Position numbers and translations under genes: made by a program
Shown: positions 28,050 through 35,966 of the stretch, piece after piece
Layout: each line of letters starts with the position of its first letter
Position numbering within the stretch: the stretch's first letter is position 1
Notes under the pieces: model-generated
What the model saw: only the letters and a program-made list of their open reading frames with translations
Database searches by the model: none
What the model was told of the DNA's origin: nothing
Assembly: GCF_000292525.1 (NCBI RefSeq)
Contig: NZ_AEYF01000026.1
Location: 62,001-126,000, forward strand
Origin: Rhizobium sp. CCGE 510
Lineage (GTDB): Bacteria > Pseudomonadota > Alphaproteobacteria > Rhizobiales > Rhizobiaceae
Length of the DNA stretch: 64,000 nucleotides
Direction: 5' to 3'

Positions 28050-28847
28050 TTACACCGGTTCAAGGACGCGTCTCGTGCCGCCCCAGGAGATGAAGTTCGG
28101 GTTGGCGAAGTCGAAATCGGCGGCTTTTCCCGTCTTGCCGTAGGTCAGCGGGGTTCCATCGAGCGTCACTGTCGAACCACCGGCGGCGCGCAACACCGCA
28201 TCGCCAGCCGCTGTGTCCCATTCCATCGTACGGGTGAAACGCGGATAGACGTCGGCCTTACCTTCGGCCAACAGGCAGAATTTCAGCGAGGAGCCGATGT
28301 TGGTACATTTGGAGATCGCGTGGTGGGCGAGGAAGTTTCCGGTCTCCGGGCTGTTGTGGCGAAGGCTCGCAAGCGCCAGCCTGTCGTCCGGCTGTTCGCG
28401 CACGGCGATTGCGGTGCGTGCGCCAACCGCGAAATCGTCGGTGACGTCGAGCCTTTCCGCCCGGCCTCGTTCTCCCGAGAAGGCAAGTCCGAGCGCCGGC
28501 GCATAGACGATGCCAGCAACCGGGGCGCCATTCTCAATATAGGCGATGTTGACGGTGAATTCCTGCCGTCCGGCGACGAATTCGCGCGTGCCGTCGAGAG
28601 GATCGACCAGAAAGAAGCCTCGGCCGGCGATGTCGGGCACCTTTCCGGCGGCGACCGATTCTTCCGCCACAACGGGTATTTCAGGATAATCTCTGGCGAG
28701 ATGAGCGAGAATGATGCGTTCGGCCTCCTCATCGGCGACCGTCACTGGACTTGCATCCGCTTTCATGGCGACCGGGAAGCCATTGCGCAAGACCGTAATA
28801 ATGGCCCTGCCGGCTTCGAGCGCCGCCCGTTCAAATGTCCTCAGCAT
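28050..28847 (-). CDS. pssB: Inositol monophosphatase / CysQ-family phosphatase PssB
   Basis: 265 aa. Mg2+-dependent, Li+-sensitive phosphatase family. Metal-binding motifs are VVAEES near residue 65, DPLDGTREFVAG near 90, and EWDTAAGDAVLRAAGG near 210. KADASPVTVADEEAE fits the CysQ (3'-phosphoadenosine 5'-phosphate) branch. In R. leguminosarum bv. trifolii the homologue next to pssA is called pssB and affects exopolysaccharide amount. Start ATG 28847 has AAAAGGA just upstream; ATG 28868 is an alternative. The longer extension to 28985 has no family similarity. Its physiological substrate is not settled. Confidence 0.88.
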   Translation of the reverse strand: MLRTFERAALEAGRAIITVLRNGFPVAMKADASPVTVADEEAERIILAHLARDYPEIPVVAEESVAAGKVPDIAGRGFFLVDPLDGTREFVAGRQEFTVNIAYIENGAPVAGIVYAPALGLAFSGERGRAERLDVTDDFAVGARTAIAVREQPDDRLALASLRHNSPETGNFLAHHAISKCTNIGSSLKFCLLAEGKADVYPRFTRTMEWDTAAGDAVLRAAGGSTVTLDGTPLTYGKTGKAADFDFANPNFISWGGTRRVLEPV

Positions 28848-29385
28848 TGTCCTTTTGCCGTTTGCCATGCGGGCCGAGCACCCCACTGTCGCTCGTCCGC
28901 AAACCATCCCTTTCACCACATGCTTGATATGGTGCTTCCCGTCACACTCTGCATCCCCGATACCGCAGTTCCATGATGCTACCATAAGTTTTCAGCGGTG
29001 TCAGACGAAGATCGGGCACCTGCTGGTGAAATGGTATTCGTAAAAGCACCTGGGTTGAGGTTTGAATTTGCGCCATCTTCCAGTTCTGTGGAATAGCTTG
29101 CGCGACAAGCGGCGCAGGAAATCGCCGGCACATTTCCGGATGGTTAACTTCGCGGCAGTTTCTGATCAAAAATCGGTCCGTCTTTGCCGATTTTCTGTGG
29201 ATTTTGGTTCAAAATGCGCCAGTTAGACCTGTTCGGACAAGAATTTGTCGGAGTAAATCCTTTTTGTCTTCACATTTCCAACGAAACCGGTATGCATTCG
29301 GCCTATGAGGTTCTCTGAAACGGGGAACCAAAGAACCAAAAAGAGATGCAGCCGGTTTGGACTCGCATCCAGGGGAAAACGACAT
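28848..29385. other. Intergenic region between divergent pssB and braD
   Basis: 538 bp without a supported gene, presumably holding the pssB and bra promoters. An ATGGTTAA at 29140-29147 matches the CtrA 8-mer on the minus strand, but one such match in this length may be chance. No -24/-12 (sigma-54) motif was found on reading. Confidence 0.4.
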
Positions 29386-30288
29386 ATGGAGTATTTCGTC
29401 CAGCAGCTCTTCAATGGGCTGACGCTCGGATCTATCTATGGCCTTGTGGCTATTGGCTATACGATGGTTTACGGCATTATCGGCATGATCAATTTCGCCC
29501 ATGGCGATATTTTCATGCTCGGTGGTTTCGCCGCTCTCATCGTCTTTCTCGTTCTCACATCCATCTTCGCAGGTCTTCCGGTAGCGGTTCTGCTGCTGGC
29601 GATGCTTGTCGTCGCGATGCTGATGACGAGTTTGTGGAATTGGACGATCGAGCGCGTCGCATACCGTCCGCTACGCGGTTCCTTCCGCCTGGCGCCGCTG
29701 ATCACCGCCATCGGCATGTCGATCGTACTGTCCAATTTCATCCAGGTGACGCAGGGTCCGCGCAACAAGCCGATCCCGCCGATGATCAGCTCGGTCTATC
29801 AGTTCGGCAACATCTCGGTGTCGCTGAAACAGATCGTCATCATCGTGATTACGGTCGTGCTGCTCGCCGTCTTTTGGTACATCGTCAATCGTACCGCACT
29901 CGGCCGTGCCCAGCGTGCGACGGAGCAGGACCGCAAGATGGCGGCACTACTCGGCGTCAATGTCGACCAGACGATCTCGATCACCTTCGTCATGGGTGCG
30001 GCACTGGCTGCCGTCGCCGGCACGATGTACCTGATGTATTATGGTGTCGCCTCGTTCGCCGACGGCTTCACGCCGGGTGTCAAGGCATTTACCGCAGCCG
30101 TTCTCGGCGGCATCGGCTCGCTGCCGGGCGCGGTTCTCGGCGGATTGATGATCGGCCTGATCGAATCGCTGTGGTCGGCCTATTTCACCATCGCGTACAA
30201 GGATGTCGCGACGTTCGCCATCCTCGCTTTCGTGCTGATCTTCAAGCCGACGGGTATTCTTGGACGGCCGGAAGTCGAGAAGGTGTAA
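29386..30288 (+). CDS. braD: Branched-chain amino-acid ABC transporter permease (BraD/LivH)
   Basis: 300 aa integral membrane permease with about eight helices. Family motifs: MEYFVQQLFNGLTLGSIYGL at the start, IGMINFAHGDIFMLGGF, and GGIGSLPGAVLGGLMIGLIE near the C-terminus. Start ATG 29386 follows AGGGGAAAACGAC; upstream in-frame codons to 29305 precede the conserved N-terminus. First gene of a braDEFG operon. In R. leguminosarum the Bra system imports a broad range of amino acids and is needed, with Aap, for effective symbiosis. Confidence 0.95.
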   Translation: MEYFVQQLFNGLTLGSIYGLVAIGYTMVYGIIGMINFAHGDIFMLGGFAALIVFLVLTSIFAGLPVAVLLLAMLVVAMLMTSLWNWTIERVAYRPLRGSFRLAPLITAIGMSIVLSNFIQVTQGPRNKPIPPMISSVYQFGNISVSLKQIVIIVITVVLLAVFWYIVNRTALGRAQRATEQDRKMAALLGVNVDQTISITFVMGAALAAVAGTMYLMYYGVASFADGFTPGVKAFTAAVLGGIGSLPGAVLGGLMIGLIESLWSAYFTIAYKDVATFAILAFVLIFKPTGILGRPEVEKV

Positions 30289-30292
30289 CGTC

Positions 30293-31684
30293 ATGGCAAA
30301 CATTGATAATTCAGCAGGCAAGCCCGATGCAGGACTTGTCCGTAAAGGCCTTACCGAAGCTCTTTTCGCCGCCATCCTGTCGTTCGGCATGTTCGTTTTG
30401 TATGTCGGCCTCAAGACCGACCAGAACATCAACAACGAGTTGATCATCGTCCAGCGCTGGGGGCTGCTTGCGATCTTCGTCGCTGTCGCCGCGATCGGCC
30501 GCTTCGCCACGGTGGTTTTCCTGCGGCCGCATCTTGACAGCCGCAAGCTGGCAAAGGCGAGACAGGGTGAACTCGCCATCTCAACCGAGAAGAGCTTTTT
30601 CCACCGGCATTTCCTCAAGATCGCGCTGATCGCGCTGCTGCTTTATCCCATGGTGGTGGTGGCGATCAAAGGGCCTCAGGGCTCGCTGACATATGTCGAC
30701 AATTTCGGCATCCAGATCCTGATCTATGTAATGCTTGCCTGGGGGCTGAACATCGTCGTCGGCCTCGCCGGTCTTCTCGATCTCGGCTATGTCGCCTTCT
30801 ACGCGGTCGGCGCCTATTCTTATGCGCTGCTTTCGAGCCATTTCGGCCTGTCCTTCTGGGTGCTGCTGCCGCTTTCCGGCATTTTCGCCGCACTCTGGGG
30901 CGTCATCCTCGGCTTCCCGGTGCTGCGCCTGCGCGGCGACTACCTCGCCATCGTGACGCTCGCCTTCGGCGAAATCATCCGCCTCGTCATCATCAACTGG
31001 ACGGATGTCACCAAGGGGACTTTCGGTATCTCGAGCATTCCCAAGGTGACGCTCTTCGGCATTCCCTTCGATGCGACGGCCGGCGGCTTCGCCAAGCTTT
31101 TTCACCTGCCGATGTCCTCGGCTTACTACAAGATCTTCCTTTTTTACCTTATCCTGGCGCTCTGCATGCTGACCGCCTACGTAACCATCCGGCTGCGCCG
31201 CATGCCGATCGGGCGCGCCTGGGAAGCGTTGCGCGAAGACGAGATCGCCTGCCGTTCGCTCGGCATCAATACGGTGACGACCAAACTCACGGCCTTTGCG
31301 ACGGGAGCGATGTTTGCCGGTTTCGCCGGCTCCTTCTTTGCTGCCCGTCAGGGCTTCGTTTCGCCGGAATCCTTCGTCTTCTTGGAATCGGCCGTTATTC
31401 TCGCCATCGTCGTGCTCGGCGGCATGGGTTCTCTGACCGGCATTGCGGTCGCCGCAATCGTCATGGTCGGCGGTACCGAATTGCTGCGCGAAATGGACTT
31501 CCTGAAAGTGATCTTCGGGCCGACTTTCACGCCAGAATTGTATCGAATGCTGATCTTCGGCCTCGCCATGGTCGTGGTCATGCTGTTCAAGCCGCGTGGT
31601 TTCGTCGGTTCGCGTGAACCGACCGCCTTCCTCAAGGCGCGCAAGGCAATATCCGGAAGCTTCATCAAGGAGGGCCATGGTTGA
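30293..31684 (+). CDS. braE: Branched-chain amino-acid ABC transporter permease (BraE/LivM)
   Basis: 463 aa, with an N-terminal part of about 130 residues (two extra helices and a basic loop) before the LivM core. Core motifs include YVMLAWGLNIVVGLAGLLDL, GYVAFYAVGAYSYALLSSHF, RGDYLAIVTLAFGEIIRLV and RAWEALREDEIACRSLGIN. Start ATG 30293, 4 bp after braD. The stop shares a base with the braF ATG (TTGATGA). It forms the heteromeric translocation channel with BraD. Confidence 0.94.
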   Translation: MANIDNSAGKPDAGLVRKGLTEALFAAILSFGMFVLYVGLKTDQNINNELIIVQRWGLLAIFVAVAAIGRFATVVFLRPHLDSRKLAKARQGELAISTEKSFFHRHFLKIALIALLLYPMVVVAIKGPQGSLTYVDNFGIQILIYVMLAWGLNIVVGLAGLLDLGYVAFYAVGAYSYALLSSHFGLSFWVLLPLSGIFAALWGVILGFPVLRLRGDYLAIVTLAFGEIIRLVIINWTDVTKGTFGISSIPKVTLFGIPFDATAGGFAKLFHLPMSSAYYKIFLFYLILALCMLTAYVTIRLRRMPIGRAWEALREDEIACRSLGINTVTTKLTAFATGAMFAGFAGSFFAARQGFVSPESFVFLESAVILAIVVLGGMGSLTGIAVAAIVMVGGTELLREMDFLKVIFGPTFTPELYRMLIFGLAMVVVMLFKPRGFVGSREPTAFLKARKAISGSFIKEGHG

Positions 31685-32568
31685 TGAGCCCCGTCACCAA
31701 CACCATGTCCAGCGATACGCTTCTCAAGGTCGAACACCTGTCGATGAAGTTCGGCGGCCTGATGGCCATCAACGACTTCTCATTCGAAGCCAAGCGCGGC
31801 GATATCACCGCGCTGATCGGGCCGAACGGTGCCGGCAAGACCACCGTCTTCAACTGCATCACCGGCTTCTACAAGCCGACGATGGGGATGATCACGCTCA
31901 ACCAGAAGAGCGGCAAGCAGTACCTGCTGGAGCGTCTGCCGGACTTTCTCATCACTAAGGAAGCCAAGGTGGCGCGCACCTTTCAGAACATCCGGCTGTT
32001 CTCCGGCCTGACGGTTCTCGAAAACCTGCTCGTCGCCCAGCACAACAAGCTGATGAAGGCGTCCGGTTATACGATCCTCGGCCTCATCGGCATCGGTCCC
32101 TACAAACGGGAGGCGGCCGCATCAATCGAGCTTGCGCGGCATTGGCTGGAGAAGGCCGATCTAATCGACCGCGCCGACGATCCGGCAGGCGATCTGCCCT
32201 ACGGCGCCCAGCGGCGTCTCGAGATCGCCCGTGCCATGTGCACCGGCCCCGAGCTGCTTTGCCTAGACGAACCGGCCGCCGGCCTGAACCCGCGGGAATC
32301 GGCAACCCTCAATGCGCTGCTGCAGAGCATCCGCGCTGAAACCGGAACATCTATCCTGCTCATCGAGCATGACATGTCCGTGGTCATGGAAATCTCCGAC
32401 CACGTCGTCGTCCTCGAATACGGCCAGAAGATTTCCGATGGCACGCCGGATCACGTGAAGAACGATCCGAAGGTCATCGCGGCCTATCTCGGTGTCGAGG
32501 ATGAAGAAGTGGAAGAGGTGATCGCAACCGTCGAGCAGCTCGAAGGAGGCGCAACTGATGGGCGATGA
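31684..32568 (+). CDS. braF: Branched-chain amino-acid ABC transporter ATPase (BraF/LivG)
   Basis: 294 aa. Walker A LIGPNGAGKTTVFN, Q-loop region ARTFQNIRLF, a variant signature LPYGAQRRLEIARAM, Walker B LLCLDEPAAGLNP and the H-loop IEHDMSVVMEISD are present. LivG-type ATPases carry an insertion before the signature, seen here around YTILGLIGIGPYKREAAAS. Start ATG 31684 has AAGGAGGG 7 bases upstream; the ATG overlaps the braE stop. The C-terminus extends with an acidic tail (VEDEEVEEV). Confidence 0.94.
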   Translation: MSPVTNTMSSDTLLKVEHLSMKFGGLMAINDFSFEAKRGDITALIGPNGAGKTTVFNCITGFYKPTMGMITLNQKSGKQYLLERLPDFLITKEAKVARTFQNIRLFSGLTVLENLLVAQHNKLMKASGYTILGLIGIGPYKREAAASIELARHWLEKADLIDRADDPAGDLPYGAQRRLEIARAMCTGPELLCLDEPAAGLNPRESATLNALLQSIRAETGTSILLIEHDMSVVMEISDHVVVLEYGQKISDGTPDHVKNDPKVIAAYLGVEDEEVEEVIATVEQLEGGATDGR

Positions 32569-33301
32569 AGTAATGACGGGTCAACCGCTCCTTCAGGTGA
32601 ATGGCGTCGAAACCTATTATGGCAATATTCGTGCGCTGGCCGGCATCGATGTCCAGGTCAAAAAGGGCGAGATCGTTAGCCTGATCGGCGCCAACGGCGC
32701 CGGCAAGTCGACGCTGATGATGACGATCTGCGGCAGCCCGCAGGCCCGCACCGGCTCAGTCGTCTTCGAAGGCCGTGACATCACCCGCATGCCGACCCAC
32801 GAAATCGCTCGCCTGCGCATCGCGCAGTCGCCGGAAGGCCGCCGCATCTTCCCGCGCATGACCGTTCTCGAAAACCTTCAGATGGGCGCGGGCCTGGATA
32901 AACTCAAATACTTCGCAGAGGACGTCGAGAAGATCTTCACGCTCTTCCCTCGCCTCAAGGAACGCCACGCCCAGCGCGGCGGCACGCTTTCGGGCGGCGA
33001 GCAGCAGATGCTGTCGATCGGCCGCGCGCTGATGGCGCGCCCGAAGCTGCTGCTTCTCGACGAACCCTCGCTTGGTCTTGCGCCGCTAATCGTCAAGGGC
33101 ATCTTCGAGGCGATTCGGAAGCTTAATGAACAGGAAGGGTTGACGGTGTTTCTTGTCGAACAAAACGCATTTGCCGCCCTCAGGCTTTCGCACCGCGCTT
33201 ACGTGATGGTGAACGGCAAGGTAACGATGAGCGGCTCCGGCAAGGAGCTGCTCGCCAATCCTGAAGTCCGTGCCGCTTATCTCGAAGGCGGAAGACACTA
33301 G
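32558..33301 (+). CDS. braG: Branched-chain amino-acid ABC transporter ATPase (BraG/LivF)
   Basis: 247 aa. Walker A LIGANGAGKSTLMM, signature LSGGEQQMLSIGRALM, Walker B LLLLDEPSLGLAP and switch FLVEQNAFAAL are intact. It begins inside the end of braF (11-bp overlap) with GAAGGAGGCGCAA upstream, showing translational coupling. It pairs with BraF to energise the importer. Confidence 0.95.
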   Translation: MGDEVMTGQPLLQVNGVETYYGNIRALAGIDVQVKKGEIVSLIGANGAGKSTLMMTICGSPQARTGSVVFEGRDITRMPTHEIARLRIAQSPEGRRIFPRMTVLENLQMGAGLDKLKYFAEDVEKIFTLFPRLKERHAQRGGTLSGGEQQMLSIGRALMARPKLLLLDEPSLGLAPLIVKGIFEAIRKLNEQEGLTVFLVEQNAFAALRLSHRAYVMVNGKVTMSGSGKELLANPEVRAAYLEGGRH

Positions 33302-33320
33302 CTCGAACGGAGAGTTTGAT

Positions 33321-33674
33321 ATGCAGGGACTTTTCTTCGAAAGCGATACCGGCGCCCGCTTGATCATCCGCGCGATCGTCGTGCTGATCGGCTTCTGGAC
33401 GGCCTGGCGGGCCGGCAAGGCGGTGGCCGAAGGCTGGAACGACTATCCGCTGGCCGTCGTCTACACCTTCCTGCTCGCCTGGGCGATGCAGTTCCTGCAC
33501 CACGCACTATTCGATGGGCCGATGCTCAGCACTCTCTACTACTGCATCGATTTCGTAACGCTGCTGGTCTTCTCGACCGCCGGCTTCCGCTTTCGCCGCA
33601 CCAATCAGATGGTCAACAACTATTACTGGCTGTATGAAAAAACTTCCGCGTTTTCGTGGAAGGACAAACATTGA
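33321..33674 (+). CDS. Small membrane protein in the bra operon, function unknown
   Basis: 117 aa with about three membrane helices (ARLIIRAIVVLIGFWTAWRA, AVVYTFLLAWAMQFLHHALF, MLSTLYYCIDFVTLLVFSTA) and a basic C-terminus (FRRTNQMVNNYYWLYEKTS). Start ATG 33321 follows CGGAGAG, 19 bp after braG. The position between braG and braC suggests co-transcription and perhaps a role with the transporter, but no such role is known to me. Similar proteins are conserved hypotheticals in Rhizobiales. Confidence 0.85.
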   Translation: MQGLFFESDTGARLIIRAIVVLIGFWTAWRAGKAVAEGWNDYPLAVVYTFLLAWAMQFLHHALFDGPMLSTLYYCIDFVTLLVFSTAGFRFRRTNQMVNNYYWLYEKTSAFSWKDKH

Positions 33675-33794
33675 CAGTCCGTTGAAACTAGGCATGAATC
33701 GCCTTCAGAGCGGAACAGCTTTCCTAGCGCAGTCAATGGTGGGTAGTGCGCTGGGCCTTGGACCGGAACCCGCCCAAAAATTGGGAGTAACAAT

Positions 33795-34916
33795 ATGAAG
33801 AAGTCTCTTCTGTCGGCAGTGGCTCTGACGGCGATGGTCGCCTTCAGCGGCAACGCATGGGCCGACGTCCTCATCGCTGTCGCTGGTCCGCTGACTGGCC
33901 CGAACGCCGCGTTCGGCGCTCAGCTCCAGAAGGGCGCCGAGCAGGCGGCCGCCGACATCAATGCCGCTGGCGGCATCAACGGCGAGCAGATCAAGCTCGA
34001 GCTCGGCGACGACGTCTCCGACCCGAAGCAGGGCATCTCGGTTGCCAACAAATTCGTTGCCGACGGTGTCAAGTTCGTCATCGGCCACTTCAACTCTGGC
34101 GTTTCGATCCCGGCTTCGGAAGTCTATGCCGAAAACGGCATCCTCGAAATCACCCCGGCCGCTACGAACCCGAAGTTTACGGAACGGGGCCTCTGGAACA
34201 CGTTCCGCACCTGCGGCCGTGACGACCAGCAGGGCGCCATCGCCGGCAAGTATCTTGCCGATCACTTCAAGGACGCCAAGATCGCCGTCGTTCACGACAA
34301 GACCCCCTACGGTCAGGGTCTTGCCGACGAAACCAAGAAGGCGATGAATGCCGCCGGTCTGACGGAAGTCATGTACGAAGGCATCAATGTCGGCGACAAG
34401 GACTTCTCGGCCCTCATCGCCAAGATGAAGGAAGCCGGCGTCTCGATCATCTATTGGGGCGGCCTGCACACCGAAGCCGGTCTCATCATCCGTCAGGCCG
34501 CCGATCAGGGCCTGAAGGCAACGCTGGTTTCGGGCGACGGTATCGTTTCGAACGAACTGGCCTCGATCGCTGGCGACGCTGTCGCCGGTACCTTGAACAC
34601 GTTCGGTCCCGATCCGACGCTGAACCCGGCCAACAAGGAACTCGTCGAAAAGTTCAAGGCCGCCGGTTTCAACCCGGAAGCCTACACGCTCTATTCCTAC
34701 GCTGCGATGCAGGCGATCGTCGGTGCCGCCAAGGCTGCCGGTTCGGTGGATCCTGAGGCCGTTGCTACGGCCATGAAGGAAAAGGGCCCGTTCCCGACGG
34801 TTCTCGGCGACATTTCGTTCGATGCAAAGGGCGACCCGAAGATCCCTGGTTACATTATGTACGAATGGAAGAAGGGCGCGGACGGCAAGTACACCTACGT
34901 CCCGCAGGACAAGTAA
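33795..34916 (+). CDS. braC: Branched-chain amino-acid ABC transporter binding protein (BraC/LivK)
   Basis: 373 aa. Signal peptide [22 protein letters not shown] precedes the mature start [18 protein letters not shown]. The type I periplasmic-binding fold shows [20 protein letters not shown], SNxxxP-like ligand motifs and [20 protein letters not shown]. LivK-family proteins bind Leu, Ile, Val and other amino acids. GGGAGTAACAAT lies before ATG 33795. A 120-bp gap from the preceding gene suggests an added promoter or processing site, in keeping with the higher level needed for a binding protein. A strong terminator follows. Confidence 0.95.
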   Translation: MKKSLLSAVALTAMVAFSGNAWADVLIAVAGPLTGPNAAFGAQLQKGAEQAAADINAAGGINGEQIKLELGDDVSDPKQGISVANKFVADGVKFVIGHFNSGVSIPASEVYAENGILEITPAATNPKFTERGLWNTFRTCGRDDQQGAIAGKYLADHFKDAKIAVVHDKTPYGQGLADETKKAMNAAGLTEVMYEGINVGDKDFSALIAKMKEAGVSIIYWGGLHTEAGLIIRQAADQGLKATLVSGDGIVSNELASIAGDAVAGTLNTFGPDPTLNPANKELVEKFKAAGFNPEAYTLYSYAAMQAIVGAAKAAGSVDPEAVATAMKEKGPFPTVLGDISFDAKGDPKIPGYIMYEWKKGADGKYTYVPQDK

Positions 34917-34946
34917 GCTTAGCTTGCCTTTTTGACAGATGAGATT

Positions 34947-34974
34947 GAAGCCCGGTTCCGACCGGGCTTCTTTT
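34947..34974 (+). terminator. Rho-independent terminator of the bra operon
   Basis: Perfect 10-bp stem GAAGCCCGGT / ACCGGGCTTC with TCCG tetraloop followed by TTTT, 30 bp after the braC stop. Confidence 0.92.
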
Positions 34975-35048
34975 GCATTACCGAGGTTTCAAATTCCGTC
35001 CTCCGCGGCGCCGCCTATCTGCTGCCGACGGTTTCCGCCCGATATCAC

Positions 35049-35966
35049 TTACATCTCGTGCAGCACGTGCGTCGCCTTCACGGCGGCCGAAGCCCGGTTC
35101 TCGACGCCGAGCTTCACGTAGATCTGTTCGAGGTGCTTGTTCACCGTGCGCGCCGACAGCCCCAATATTTCGCCGATATCGCGGTTGGCCTTGCCTTTGG
35201 CGATCCAGAGTAGAACTTCGGATTCGCGCTGGGTGAGCGAGAAGCGCTGGCGCAGTGCCTCATCGTCGCGCCGCTGGTTGGCGGCGGTCAGGCGGAAGAG
35301 ATATTCGTCAGGCCCGATTGCGCCGAGGAAGGCGAGCTGCAGCGCCGCCTGGCCGGCATGGGCGATCGAGATAATGCCGTCTCGAACCGCGGCTGCGCGG
35401 TCGCGCATCCAGGTGGCGATATGGCTGACGACGATTTCCATGCCGTCGTCGCTGCCCATGGCGGCGTTGACGAGCCGTGTTGCTTGCGGCGTCGACCAAT
35501 GGATGGCGCCATCGCCTTTGACGGCCAGCAAATGGCGGCCGGCTGCGTCGAGTGCGACGCGGGCGCTTTGGGCCGAGCGAGCATTGCGCAGATGGACACC
35601 AATGCGGGCTCGTAGCTCGTCGATATTGATCGGCTTGCTGAGATAGTCGACGCCGCCGGATTCCAGCGCGTGCACGACATGTTCGGTCTCGGTCAGGCCG
35701 GTCATGAAGATAACGGGCACCTGCGCCACCGCGGCATTTGCCTTCAGCCGGCGGCAGGTTTCGAAGCCATCCATGGCGGGCATGACGGCGTCGAGCAAGA
35801 TGAGATCGGGGGTGATGCGCTCGACGATGCCAAGTGCCGCGGTGCCTGACGTGGCGATCAGCACGGAAAAGCCGGATTGTTCGAGCGCGTCGGTCAGGAA
35901 GCCGAGCGCTTCGGGCGAGTCGTCGACGAGCAGAACGATGTCGCGGGGGAGGGCCGGCTCAGCCAA
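35049..35966 (-). CDS. Response regulator, receiver plus LuxR-type DNA-binding domain
   Basis: 305 aa. The receiver domain (about 8-128) has D15/D16 and phospho-acceptor D59 (LILLDAVMPAMDG) and lysine in YLSKPI. A middle segment of about 100 residues resembles a degenerate sensor-like linker. The C-terminal LuxR-type helix-turn-helix (about 240-302) contains LTQRESEVLLWIAKGKANRD and TVNKHLEQIYVKLGVENR. It overlaps the end of the upstream permease-kinase gene by 8 bp, so the two form a coupled two-component pair. Regulated genes are unknown; nearby urt/ure or bra genes are candidates by position only. Confidence 0.93.
   Translation of the reverse strand: MAEPALPRDIVLLVDDSPEALGFLTDALEQSGFSVLIATSGTAALGIVERITPDLILLDAVMPAMDGFETCRRLKANAAVAQVPVIFMTGLTETEHVVHALESGGVDYLSKPINIDELRARIGVHLRNARSAQSARVALDAAGRHLLAVKGDGAIHWSTPQATRLVNAAMGSDDGMEIVVSHIATWMRDRAAAVRDGIISIAHAGQAALQLAFLGAIGPDEYLFRLTAANQRRDDEALRQRFSLTQRESEVLLWIAKGKANRDIGEILGLSARTVNKHLEQIYVKLGVENRASAAVKATHVLHEM

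Noticed and set aside
29140..29147. CtrA 8-mer (minus strand) between pssB and braD
   Set aside because: A single 8-bp match in over 500 bp with no GANTC cluster or linked cell-cycle gene could be chance; kept only as a remark.
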